From Candidatus Hinthialibacter antarcticus (GTDB taxonomy: Bacteria; Hinthialibacterota; Hinthialibacteria; Hinthialibacterales; Hinthialibacteraceae), in the NCBI GenBank assembly GCA_030765645.1, contig JAVCCE010000015.1, positions 186,001 to 250,000 on the forward strand: 64,000 nucleotides of DNA. The letters run 5' to 3'. Made by a program: the position numbers and the translations under genes. The notes beneath the pieces are model-generated. The model saw only the letters and a program-made list of their open reading frames with translations. It was not told where the DNA came from and did not search any database. The stretch's first letter is position 1. Each line of letters begins with the position of its first letter. This document shows positions 52,819 to 60,926 of the stretch, in pieces.

Positions 52819-53063
52819 AGTTCCACCTTCCTCAGTTTCACTGCGGTGCCGTAACAGAAAAGTTCCGCTGCGTTTTGGGCGATGCCTGACGTTGTGAAGC
52901 GGATACAGACGATGCCGTCGGCGCCGAGTTGGGCGGCGTGTTGTTTCATGCGGTCGATGGCTTGCTCGCGAGATTCCGCCATCAGTTTGGTGTATTCCAG
53001 CACCTCGCCGCCCACGATGTTACGCAGTAGGGGGCGTCGCGCGCGACGCCCCCTAGATTGCAT
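52815..53063 (-). pseudogene. YbjQ-family (DUF74) protein with palindrome-derived 5' end
   Basis: The last 70 residues (LRNIVGGEVLEYTKLMAESR, EQAIDRMKQHAAQLGADGIV, CIRFTTSGIAQNAAELFCYG, TAV) match the conserved C-terminal two thirds of YbjQ, a small pentameric protein often annotated as heavy-metal-binding. Intact members carry about 30 more residues before the RNIVGG motif. Here that part is replaced by MQSRGRRARRPL, of which GRRARRPL is encoded by a perfect 28-bp palindrome. The upstream sequence to the next gene is only 28 bp and has no ribosome-binding site. Most likely a truncated remnant. The core fold would be incomplete. Confidence 0.75.
53028..53055. repeat. Perfect 28-bp palindrome
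   Basis: TAGGGGGCGTCGCG followed by its exact reverse complement. It lies inside the YbjQ frame and encodes an Arg-rich stretch. The GGCGTCGCG core resembles hairpins in the composite elements at 14597, 42223 and 61968. Confidence 0.9.
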
Positions 53064-53091
53064 TTATGAAAACTGTGAGAAAGGCAGTGAT

Positions 53092-54825
53092 TTACTTAGT
53101 CTTATTCTCAAACAAATATTGCCCTGACTTGCCCGCAACCACCAGATCGCGATCGCCGTCGTCGTCGATGTCGGCAAACTCCATATCCATCCCGGTGCCG
53201 ATGTTTTCGTCATACGAGATGATGTGTTTGGTAAACTGCGGGTCGGCGCCGCGTTTGACTTTGTACCAGAAAACGCACAGCGGTTCGTTGGCGCCGTTGT
53301 CAGTTCCGCCGTGGCCGCGATAGCGTTTGCCCGCCACGATGTCTTTCTCGCCGTCGCCGTCAATATCTTCTAATAAGATGATGTGAAGTTGCGAATAGGT
53401 CGGGTCGATGGTGTGATAGATCCACGCCTCGCGCCCAGCACTGTCGCGGGTTTGCTCCATCCAGAAGAGACCGAAGTCGTGCGCTTGGCCGTAGATGATA
53501 TCCGCGAGGCCGTCTTTGTTGAGATCATCCACGACGAACGGCGCACTGAGGCGTTCGGTGACGCGGTAGCTGCGCTGAAACTTCCACGGCTGCTCGGTTG
53601 ACTTCATGGGTGCCTGATACCAGCCGCTAGTGGTAAGTATGTCGTCGAACCCGTCACGGTTTACATCGCCGAAAGCCATGCCGTGTCCGCCGCCGGGGAA
53701 GCCGATGTAACGGCGCTCATACCCTAAACCTTTTGCATCCTTGCCAATATTCGCGAAATATGAAACGCCCTGACCCGGTAAGTAACTGTTGACGAGTAGG
53801 TCCATGCGCCCGTCGCGGTCGAGGTCGCAGGGGATGATGGTTTCTGTGCCGGGCAATTGGTCGCTGATGGTGTGGCGCTGCCATTTTGATTTGGCCTGAT
53901 CGCCGCCGGGGTTCTGGAACCAATACAGGAACGGTTCAAACCAGCCGCCGGACACCACGTCGAGTTTGCCGTCGCGATTTACATCGCAAACCGCTTCGCC
54001 GAAATCCTGCATAAATTCGGCGTCAGCGTTGACGTCGCGGTAGTGGTGTTTGCTCCAGATGGGCGCTTCATACCAGTTCGACCCGCTGGTGATATCGAGG
54101 TCGCCGTCGCTGTCGACGTCAAACACGGTCACGCCTTCACCGTTATGGTCGTCAAGTTGATGGGCTTCAAACTGGACGGGAGACGGCTCGGCTTTGTATT
54201 GCGGCTTGAGGTCTTTAATGCGGATATTACGAAACTCGGCGACCTGATCTTTGAGTGGTTCGCCGCCATGAACCTGAAAGCCTATGCGCCCTTTTTTTGA
54301 CCCTTCGAGATGCGTGTCTAAAACTTTGGTTGTATTGAGATATACAACGATGTGATCTTTCACGCAGATAATCGCCATTTTGTTCCATTTGCCGATCTGG
54401 TGTTTTTTGGGCGAGGCCGCAACGTAGCGAAATACGCTGCCAGTGGGAAACTCATCATCGGAATCATTAATCTGAATTTCAAATCCATGTTGTGACGGAC
54501 GGCCGTCAACGCCTTTCGGCATACGGATACCGACGCCGCTGTTGCCGCCTTTGGTAATTTTGAATTCGAGTTCGAGAGAGAAATCGTCGATCTCGCTGTA
54601 TTCGGTGAACAGCCACGAGTCGCCGCCAACAGCCGGGTCTTGGCGCCCGGTCAGTATTCCTTTTTCAACAGTCCACTTGCCCGGCCATTGCATTTGCCAA
54701 CCATCATCAAGGTTTTGACCATTAAAAATACGAATATAGCCGTCATCGGCGGGAAACTGGGCGAAGGCTGAAGATGAAACGAGAAGTAGCGCGATGAAAA
54801 AATACATTGTGCGGATGCGGTGCAT
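53092..54825 (-). CDS. Exported DUF1080 (3-keto-disaccharide hydrolase-like) plus VCBS/FG-GAP repeat protein
   Basis: A 577-residue protein with signal peptide MYFFIALLLVSSSAFAQFPA (a second Met, six codons in, may be the real start). Residues about 30-205 form a DUF1080 jelly roll: YIRIFNGQNLDDGWQMQWPG, DFSLELEFKITKGGNSGVGI, HGFEIQIND and VAEFRNIRIKDL. This is followed by seven VCBS/FG-GAP calcium-binding repeats (VFDVDSDGDLDITSGSNWYE, DVNRDGKLDVVSGGW, DLDRDGRMDLLVNSY and so on) that should build a beta-propeller. DUF1080 proteins act on 3-keto sugars or bind glycans. The fusion is characteristic of Planctomycetes- or Hydrogenedentota-like exported proteins. The gene is monocistronic; the YbjQ remnant follows. 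Confidence 0.9.
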   Translation of the reverse strand: MHRIRTMYFFIALLLVSSSAFAQFPADDGYIRIFNGQNLDDGWQMQWPGKWTVEKGILTGRQDPAVGGDSWLFTEYSEIDDFSLELEFKITKGGNSGVGIRMPKGVDGRPSQHGFEIQINDSDDEFPTGSVFRYVAASPKKHQIGKWNKMAIICVKDHIVVYLNTTKVLDTHLEGSKKGRIGFQVHGGEPLKDQVAEFRNIRIKDLKPQYKAEPSPVQFEAHQLDDHNGEGVTVFDVDSDGDLDITSGSNWYEAPIWSKHHYRDVNADAEFMQDFGEAVCDVNRDGKLDVVSGGWFEPFLYWFQNPGGDQAKSKWQRHTISDQLPGTETIIPCDLDRDGRMDLLVNSYLPGQGVSYFANIGKDAKGLGYERRYIGFPGGGHGMAFGDVNRDGFDDILTTSGWYQAPMKSTEQPWKFQRSYRVTERLSAPFVVDDLNKDGLADIIYGQAHDFGLFWMEQTRDSAGREAWIYHTIDPTYSQLHIILLEDIDGDGEKDIVAGKRYRGHGGTDNGANEPLCVFWYKVKRGADPQFTKHIISYDENIGTGMDMEFADIDDDGDRDLVVAGKSGQYLFENKTK

Positions 54826-54977
54826 GAAAAATCCCCTTTATCTTTGGATAACACAATACTCAGTTCAAACCAGCATTGTACCGCATGGAGCCGACAGACT
54901 TGTAGTGGAACAATGCGTTCTCTTTTATAATTCCCAAAACCATTTGATCCCATTACGGGAACACGTTATAATAAGAA

Positions 54978-55271
54978 ATGAGAATCATCGCAAGAAGCGC
55001 TTTGAGAGAATTCTGGCAGCGGCGTCCAGCAGCCGAACAGCCTTTAAAAGCATGGTTTCAATTTGCATCCGCTGCGGATTGGGCGACGCCGGATGAGATA
55101 AAATCTGATTATCGAAGAGCCAGTTTTCTTGAAGGCAATCGAGTCTGTTTTGATATTGGCGGCAATAAGTATCGACTCATTGTGAAAATCAATTACCCAT
55201 ACCGAATTGTTTATATACGATTTATTGGAACTCATAAAGAATATGATGCAATCAACGCAAATACCATTTGA
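54978..55271 (+). CDS. higB: HigB-type toxin
   Basis: A 97-residue RelE-superfamily protein of the HigB subgroup. It begins MRIIARSALREFWQRRPAAE and contains FEGNR-like LEGNRVCFDIGGNKYRLIVK and IVYIRFIGTHKEYDAI, with the characteristic FIGTHxEYD motif. These toxins cleave mRNA on the ribosome. Toxin-first order is normal for higBA. The antitoxin ATG lies nine bases after the toxin stop. The module is divergent to the DUF1080/VCBS gene. Confidence 0.92.
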   Translation: MRIIARSALREFWQRRPAAEQPLKAWFQFASAADWATPDEIKSDYRRASFLEGNRVCFDIGGNKYRLIVKINYPYRIVYIRFIGTHKEYDAINANTI

Positions 55272-55279
55272 GGAACGTG

Positions 55280-55651
55280 ATGAAAATTCATCCTATTAAA
55301 AACGAAGCAGATTACAAAGCGGTTCTGGATGAGATAAACAAATTGATGGACGCAGAACCGGACACTCCGAAAGGCGACCGGCTGGATGTCCTAACAACGC
55401 TTGCCGAAGCCTATGAAGCAAAACAACACTCCATTGGCGAGCCTGATCCGGTCGAAGCAATCTTGCACCGCATGGATGCGCTTGGGCTATCACGCAAAGA
55501 TTTAGAGCCGCTCATCGGAACCCGGTCTCGCGTATCTGAAATTTTGTCGCGCAAACGCCCGTTAACGATATCAATGATTCGCCGCGTACATCAATCATTG
55601 AATATTCCCGCAGACGTATTGATTCAGCCTTATCTCTTGAATCAAAGTTGA
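55280..55651 (+). CDS. higA: HigA-type antitoxin
   Basis: A 123-residue protein from ATG 55280, with AGGAAC upstream; the in-frame TTG at 55268 is less likely. The N-terminus MKIHPIKNEADYKAVLDEI and TPKGDRLDVLTTLAEAYEAK are the conserved HigA cap. The C-terminal Xre helix-turn-helix reads MDALGLSRKDLEPLIGTRSR and VSEILSRKRPLTISMIRRVH. It neutralises HigB and binds the operon promoter. The ~77-bp palindrome begins 43 bp after the stop. Confidence 0.92.
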   Translation: MKIHPIKNEADYKAVLDEINKLMDAEPDTPKGDRLDVLTTLAEAYEAKQHSIGEPDPVEAILHRMDALGLSRKDLEPLIGTRSRVSEILSRKRPLTISMIRRVHQSLNIPADVLIQPYLLNQS

Positions 55652-55693
55652 TTAGAAGCGATCTCAAAACGACTTGTCATTTCATCGTGAAAG

Positions 55694-55772
55694 GCATGGG
55701 TGCAACTCTGAGAGCGCCTGTGCATAAGGGCCTGGAAGCCCGCACTGAAGCGAGCAGAGTTATACCCATGCC
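55694..55772 (+). repeat. ~77-bp palindromic element, copy D
   Basis: Begins GCATGGGTGCAACTCTG and ends CAGAGTTATACCCATGC. It is nearly identical to copy B at 15137, with scattered single-base changes, including one that leaves the apical GGGCCTGGAAGCCC hairpin paired. It lies between higA and the terminator at 55804. Confidence 0.85.
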
Positions 55773-55803
55773 GCTCGCTGCAAAACGATTTATTTTATAC
55801 ACA

Positions 55804-55835
55804 GAAAAGCCCCCTCAATCGCGAGGGGGCTTTTT
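55804..55835. terminator. Intrinsic terminator between higA and the beta-helix gene
   Basis: AAAAGCCCCCTC-AATCGC-GAGGGGGCTTTTT: a strong GC stem with A and T runs on both sides. It sits between convergent genes and can stop transcription from either direction. Confidence 0.9.
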
Positions 55836-55856
55836 GACTTCGATGTGAATGAATAC

Positions 55857-57325
55857 TTACTGCAATTGCCAGTCAGACACAGGCGAACTTTGTCCAACCG
55901 CGCCGATGAAGGTCCCACCCACGCCAGCGGTCAGAACCGGCGAACCGTCGGCTAATTTGAAATCTCCGCTGGCGGCGTCAACATACATCGGGTCGGTGTT
56001 CAACACGTTATCGGTGATGAAAGCGCCGTCTTCGCCGAAGTATTGTTCGTTGCTGGCGAAGACGTTTGAGAACGAGACGTTAAATTCCGCCGCGAATCCC
56101 GCCAGATTTTCGATGCAGTCAAAGTCACTGATGTTCGTGTTGGTAATGGTTACGGTGATGATCGCTTCGGCGCTTTCCGGCGTGGAAATGCCGATGCCTT
56201 CGACGGAGTTATACAGGTCGCAATGGTCGAGCGTTAAGGTCACGTCGCGGCTATCATCCGGGCTTAAGCGAATTTGAGCGGTGGTGTTGCCGCTGAAGAT
56301 ACAATTGGTGATGGTTGCGGTTCCGCCTTCTTGCAGAAAACCGTAACTGTTTTCTTGAGGGCCGTTATCCTTAAAGAGAGAACCATCAATGCTCACCACG
56401 GGGCTTTCTGCGGCTTCGTTGTCTTCAAGATTGCCGGTTTCGATCTCGACTCCCGCTTCTAAATTGCCGATGAAAGTACAATTTGAAACCGTAAGGCTGT
56501 CGTCTGAGCAGCTGATGCCGGTTCCGTTATTGGTGAAGGTCGAGTCGACCACGGTCACGGCGCCGTCATCCATTTCGATGCCAGTTCCGTTGTTATCGAA
56601 TGTGCAACCTGAGAATGAAGCGTCAGGGTTCGGAACAGGCAATCCCAGCGCCGCCAAAAAGTTCACGATGGCAAAACTAAACGGCGCGTTGGTGAATGTC
56701 GTGTTTTCTACGGTTAAATTCAGCGCTAAGTTTGCGCCGCCGCCCAGGGCCGTCACTGCGTCCATGTTGGCGAGCAGCAAGCCCAGCGAGTCGCCGCCGA
56801 TGTCAGCGCCTGCGCCCACGATCACGCAATTTTTCACAACAACATTAGGCGAAACAATCGTCAGGGCCCCGTTAATGTTGGCTGCATCCAGTATATTGAG
56901 TTGTTCGGAAGGCTGAACGATGCGGAGTCCGTCGAGCACAACGCCGTCGCCGTTCACCACAACGCCGAGCAAATCAATTTCGCCAAAATCAGCGCCCAGC
57001 GCTTCCAGCGCTTTGAAGCGGTCGCCCTGGTTGGCGGCGTTAATGGTCACCGTCCCCGCCGTTTCAGCCTGAATGGTGAGATTGTTCTTAAATACAGGAG
57101 CAGCGCCGCTTAAATGGCCAATGGTGAGGTCTTCGGTATATTCACCCGCAGCAACCACAACCACATCGCCTTCCGCAGCGGCGTCAATCGCGGCTTGAAT
57201 GGTGGTAAAGTCGCCCGACCGTCAGGATTCACGGTATGGGTCGCGGCGAACGCTGTTGCTGACAGTAATGCAATCACGCTCAGGACTTTCGTTCCGGCAA
57301 ACGCCCAATTGATTAATGTTCTCAT
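55857..57325 (-). pseudogene. Exported right-handed beta-helix protein, frameshifted near its N-terminus
   Basis: The first segment, from ATG 57325, encodes a signal peptide ending ATAFAATHTVNPDG. At about 57213-57217 the frame breaks. The other frame continues DFTTIQAAIDAAAEGDVVVV and AAGEYTEDLTIGHLSG and stays open to 55857. A one-base loss in the run CGGGC (for CGGGGC) would join the two parts into about 488 residues. The body consists of parallel beta-helix repeats of the NosD/pectate-lyase-like type (IVSPNVVVKNCVIVGAGADI, VTVVDSTFTNNGTGIS, LTVSNCTFIGN, ATITNCIFSGN). No catalytic residues are recognisable. It is either a recent pseudogene or an assembly error in an intact surface protein. 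Confidence 0.75.
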
Positions 57326-57546
57326 CGTAATCCTCCAATTTCAAATAAAATGAGTAAAAGATACTATATCACGACTTTTCAAGAGTTTGGAGAATATTTT
57401 CTCCACTATTTGATAGAAATTGTACGATGTCCGTTCAACTCCATCCAAAGAGAATCCATCTAGTGATATACTGGATGGTTGCGCACTGGATAGCCGAATT
57501 TATCATCCAGAAATAAAACCTTTTTTATGATTTGAACAATATACTC

Positions 57547-59985
57547 ATGGACGAAAACGCACACGCCATTCGCGTGTTGGAATTCGATAAAATTAAAGAG
57601 GCGCTACGCGGCTTGGCTTCGTCAGTATTAGGACGCGAAGCCATCGGCGAATTGCAGCCCTATACCTACGCCCAGGCGATTCGCGGCGCCCTGGCTGAAA
57701 CCAGTGAATACTTGCGGCTGCTGCAAACCCGCCAAGAGCCGTCGCTGACGGGCTTGTATGACATCCGTGAGCCGCTGCAACGCTCGCGCAACACCGGTTC
57801 GATTCTTGACCCGGCGGAAATTCTCATCATCGGCGAGACCGTATCCGCCGCGCGGCGCATCCAAGAAGCGCTGCGACAAACCGCGCAAACCGCCCCCCGG
57901 CTGAAAGTCTACGGCGGGCGGCTGGTTCCCCACCCCGGGCTGGAAGATTCGCTGGCGCGGGTATTCGACGACCAAAAATCCATTCGCGACACCGCCTCGC
58001 GCGACCTGTCGCGCATTCGTAAATCGCTGCGCCAATTGCGGGCCGACATCACCCGTCGCCTGGACCGCCTCATTCGCGGATCGTTCAGCGACTATCTCGC
58101 GGAACCCTATTACACCCTGCGCGAAGAGCGCTACGTGTTGCCGGTGGATGCGCGCTATCAAAGCAAGGTTCCCGGCATTATCCACGACCGCTCGACGACT
58201 GGAGCAACGGTATTTATCGAACCCATGCGCCTGGTCGAAGACGGCAACCGCCTGATGGATTTCAACCGTGAAGAACAGATTGAAGTTCGCAAAATTCTTC
58301 GCGAACTCACCGCACAAATCGCCGAGCGTTCGCATGACATTGAACAAAACCTGGAAATTTTCTGCCGCTTGGATGAGATATCCGCCAAAGCGAAATTTAG
58401 CGACTTACACGAAATGAACGAACCGGTGATCGTCGAAGACGGTTCGCTCAAATTGACCAATGCGCGGCATCCGCTGTTGGTTGCTCAAATGGGACAACGC
58501 AGCGTCGTTCCGTTGAACTTACATTTTCCCGACGGCGTACGCGGCATCATCATCACCGGGCCGAACACAGGCGGCAAGACCGTCGTGCTTAAAACCATCG
58601 GCCTGTTTGCGTTGATGGCGCAATGCGGGATGCACGTCCCCGCCGACCCCGGCGTCGAACTGCCGGTCTACAAACGCATCTGCGCCGACATCGGCGACGA
58701 GCAAAGCCTCGAGCAAAGCCTGTCGACGTTTTCGTCGCACATGAACAACATCAAGAATATCCTGGAAACCGCCGACAAAGATACGCTGGTTTTGCTTGAC
58801 GAACTCGGCTCCGGCACTGACCCCGAAGAAGGCGGCGCCCTGGCCTGCGCAATCGTTGAGCAACTCTACAAACAACATTGCACCTTCTTGACCACCACCC
58901 ACTTACAAGAGCTCAAACTGTTCGCCCACGAAAACGAGGGCGTCGACAACGGCGCCATGGAGTTCGACCTCAAGTCGCTTCGCCCGACATACCGTTTTAC
59001 GCTGGGGCTGCCGGGGCGCAGCAACGCCATCTCCATCGCCAGCCGTTTGGGGTTGCCGCAGCATGTCATCGATCGCGCCCGCGTCTCCCAGCGCGAACAA
59101 GACGACACACCCGAAGCGCTGCTGTCGCGGCTCAGCGAAGAAATGCGCTGCGCCGAAGAGGCCGCGCGCAAGGCCCTGCAAGAACGAAAGAGCGCCGAAG
59201 AACTTCGCGCTGACTGCGAACGCCGCGTCGAAAGCGCCAAACGCGAAGCCCGCCATATTATCGAAAAAGGCGAACGCAAAGCGCAAAACCTGCTCTCCGA
59301 ACTCGAACGCCGCATCAAAGATTTAGAAAAAGAAGAACAGAAATTTCAACAGCGATGGAAAGAGAAACTCGACGCGCTGCTCAAAGAATCCAAACGCGAA
59401 GCGCCGCCCGAATCAACGCTCAAACAACTACGCGCGGGTTTAAAGCAAGCCAAAAAACAAGTCAGCGGCAGTGAACCCGCCCCGCATGTCGCCAAGTACA
59501 AACGCACCAACTGGCGATGGGAACAACTCAAGCCGGGGATGCGGGTGCGAATCGCGGGGCTCACCGAGATGGGCAAAGTCTTGCGCGTCTGGCCCGACCA
59601 AAAGAAAGCCGAGGTCAGCGTCAACTCGATGACGCTGCAAGTCAAACAAGACCAGATTTTGTCCGTCCACGAAACCCAACACGAACCCACGGTCGAATAT
59701 TTATCGACCGTACAAGTTGATCGCCCCGACGACGCCGAACTTTCCGTTGATATTCACGGGATGACGGTGGATGAGATGACCCCCATCGTAGAACGGTTTG
59801 TGGATCGCGGATTTCGTTCGGGCGCCCGTTTCATCACCATTGTGCACGGGCACGGCACCGGGACGTTGCGGCGCGAGGTGCGGCGGATGCTGTCCGAACA
59901 TCCAGTGGTGAGAAATTTCAAAAACGGCGAATCCTTCGAAGGCGGCCAAGGCGTCACCATCGTCAATCTCAGCTCGAGGATGTGA
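57547..59985 (+). CDS. mutS2: MutS2 endonuclease/ATPase with Smr domain
   Basis: About 812 residues. VLEFDKIKEALRGLASSVLG begins the core domain. The ATPase carries ITGPNTGGKTVVLKTIGLFA (Walker A), DIGDEQSLEQSLSTFSSHM, LVLLDELGSGTDPEEGGALA (Walker B) and TTHLQELKLFAHE. A long coiled coil (about 510-640) follows. The C-terminal Smr domain has VDIHGMTVDEMTPIVERFV and FITIVHGHGTGTLRREVRRM. MutS2 suppresses recombination and, in Bacillus, rescues collided ribosomes. It lacks the mismatch-binding domain of MutS1. The ATG at 57547 is used; a TTG at 57532 is in frame and neither has a clear ribosome-binding site. CCATC-TAGT/ACTG-GATGG at 57456-57478 forms a hairpin upstream. Confidence 0.95.
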   Translation: MDENAHAIRVLEFDKIKEALRGLASSVLGREAIGELQPYTYAQAIRGALAETSEYLRLLQTRQEPSLTGLYDIREPLQRSRNTGSILDPAEILIIGETVSAARRIQEALRQTAQTAPRLKVYGGRLVPHPGLEDSLARVFDDQKSIRDTASRDLSRIRKSLRQLRADITRRLDRLIRGSFSDYLAEPYYTLREERYVLPVDARYQSKVPGIIHDRSTTGATVFIEPMRLVEDGNRLMDFNREEQIEVRKILRELTAQIAERSHDIEQNLEIFCRLDEISAKAKFSDLHEMNEPVIVEDGSLKLTNARHPLLVAQMGQRSVVPLNLHFPDGVRGIIITGPNTGGKTVVLKTIGLFALMAQCGMHVPADPGVELPVYKRICADIGDEQSLEQSLSTFSSHMNNIKNILETADKDTLVLLDELGSGTDPEEGGALACAIVEQLYKQHCTFLTTTHLQELKLFAHENEGVDNGAMEFDLKSLRPTYRFTLGLPGRSNAISIASRLGLPQHVIDRARVSQREQDDTPEALLSRLSEEMRCAEEAARKALQERKSAEELRADCERRVESAKREARHIIEKGERKAQNLLSELERRIKDLEKEEQKFQQRWKEKLDALLKESKREAPPESTLKQLRAGLKQAKKQVSGSEPAPHVAKYKRTNWRWEQLKPGMRVRIAGLTEMGKVLRVWPDQKKAEVSVNSMTLQVKQDQILSVHETQHEPTVEYLSTVQVDRPDDAELSVDIHGMTVDEMTPIVERFVDRGFRSGARFITIVHGHGTGTLRREVRRMLSEHPVVRNFKNGESFEGGQGVTIVNLSSRM

Positions 59986-59998
59986 TTGATGTCTTTGT

Positions 59999-60031
59999 TC
60001 TCCCCCTGGGAGAGCGCTGGGGTGAGGGCTG
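59999..60031. repeat. CCTCACCCCAGC-type hairpin repeat
   Basis: CTCCCCCTGGGAGAGCGCTG then GGGTGAGGGC is the reverse-oriented relative of 43542-43579. It lies between the mutS2 stop and the end of the lipoprotein gene. Confidence 0.55.
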
Positions 60032-60042
60032 TTTCGCCTAAA

Positions 60043-60789
60043 TCAAAAATACAACTCAAGGCTTTCTTTATATTCGCTATCGTCTTCCTCTAATTGCCTA
60101 ACTTCCTCCAATATCCTCTCTCCTTCTTTTTCAGGCTTAATCCAGAGGCGAACTGCGCCAAACATTCGTGTTGTATGTTCTTCTCCCATGTACTCAAGCA
60201 AATCTTCTCTCATTAATTTTGAATAATACCAAGCCATAATTGCTTGCTCATCGACCATCCATAGAATGCACGAAGTATAGGTATGATCATTAGACTTATA
60301 CATCTGCATTCGCTTGGTATATTTTCTAACCGGCTCACCAAATGAATCATTACAATATTGGATAAATTGTTCGCTTTGCTGCACTAACCTTTCTTCAGAT
60401 CTATCTTCAATTCTTTGCGTCAATAAAATTTCATCTACCACATTACGAAAATACGACGTTCTATATGAAATTTTAATTGTACGAAAATAGCAGCGTGATG
60501 ACATGTCATCCTTTGAAATCACATAATTAGGGATACTAAACGGAAGCAAATCAGGCTCGCGCAAGTAATTCACTTGAGAGCGCACATATTTCATTGAAAT
60601 GCCGATTGTGATTTTTTTATCAACAATCTCTTGAGGCAGGAACGGTTTATCATCAGCAACCATTACAGGTTGAATTGAAGACGGGTTGATTGATTGTTGC
60701 GTTTCATCATTGGAATGATTATTTCCATTACAACCAACCACGCCTACAACAATGTTAAGCACGATCAGCACTTGTATGTATTTATTCAT
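60043..60789 (-). CDS. Putative lipoprotein of unknown function, AT-rich
   Basis: A 248-residue protein from ATG 60789, selected because AGGAGG lies four bases upstream. MNKYIQVLIVLNIVVGVVGC is a lipoprotein signal with Cys 20 at the lipidation site. An Asn/Ser-rich linker follows, then a soluble domain (VDKKITIGISMKYVRSQVNY, YRTSYFRNVVDEILLTQRIE, YTSCILWMVDEQAIMAWYYS) and an acidic C-terminal helix. I do not recognise a family. Base composition is visibly more AT-rich than either neighbour and codon use differs accordingly, which suggests recent acquisition. It lies between palindromic repeats at 59999 and 60816. Confidence 0.7.
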   Translation of the reverse strand: MNKYIQVLIVLNIVVGVVGCNGNNHSNDETQQSINPSSIQPVMVADDKPFLPQEIVDKKITIGISMKYVRSQVNYLREPDLLPFSIPNYVISKDDMSSRCYFRTIKISYRTSYFRNVVDEILLTQRIEDRSEERLVQQSEQFIQYCNDSFGEPVRKYTKRMQMYKSNDHTYTSCILWMVDEQAIMAWYYSKLMREDLLEYMGEEHTTRMFGAVRLWIKPEKEGERILEEVRQLEEDDSEYKESLELYF

Positions 60790-60815
60790 CATCCCTCCTG
60801 AATACTTCAAGCCTG

Positions 60816-60894
60816 GTAGGGTGGGCTCGCGAGCATAGCGAAGCAGCCCACCGAATTCTTGTTGCTCCCCCGAGAGCGCGCTGCGCCCCTACGT
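60816..60894. repeat. Hairpin-rich intergenic repeat
   Basis: GTAGG at the left and CCCCTAC at the right bound a hairpin GTGGGCT/AGCCCAC (60821-60851) with loop CGCGAGCATAGCGAAGC and a GAGAGCGCGCTGCGC segment. A related loop occurs at 43493-43518 (GGCTGCTTGCGAGC). Probably another non-coding repeat family. Confidence 0.5.
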
Positions 60895-60926
60895 ATTGCT
60901 TATGGTTGTTCTTATCTGAAAAGGAA

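Noticed and set aside
55648-55848. Short open frame through the palindromic element (and similar frames at 15026 and 40612)
   Set aside because: The translations derive from the repeat itself and differ between copies only as the DNA does; there is no ribosome-binding site.
57628-58347. Minus-strand open frame of 239 codons inside mutS2
   Set aside because: It overlaps conserved MutS2 core sequence and has no recognisable domain.
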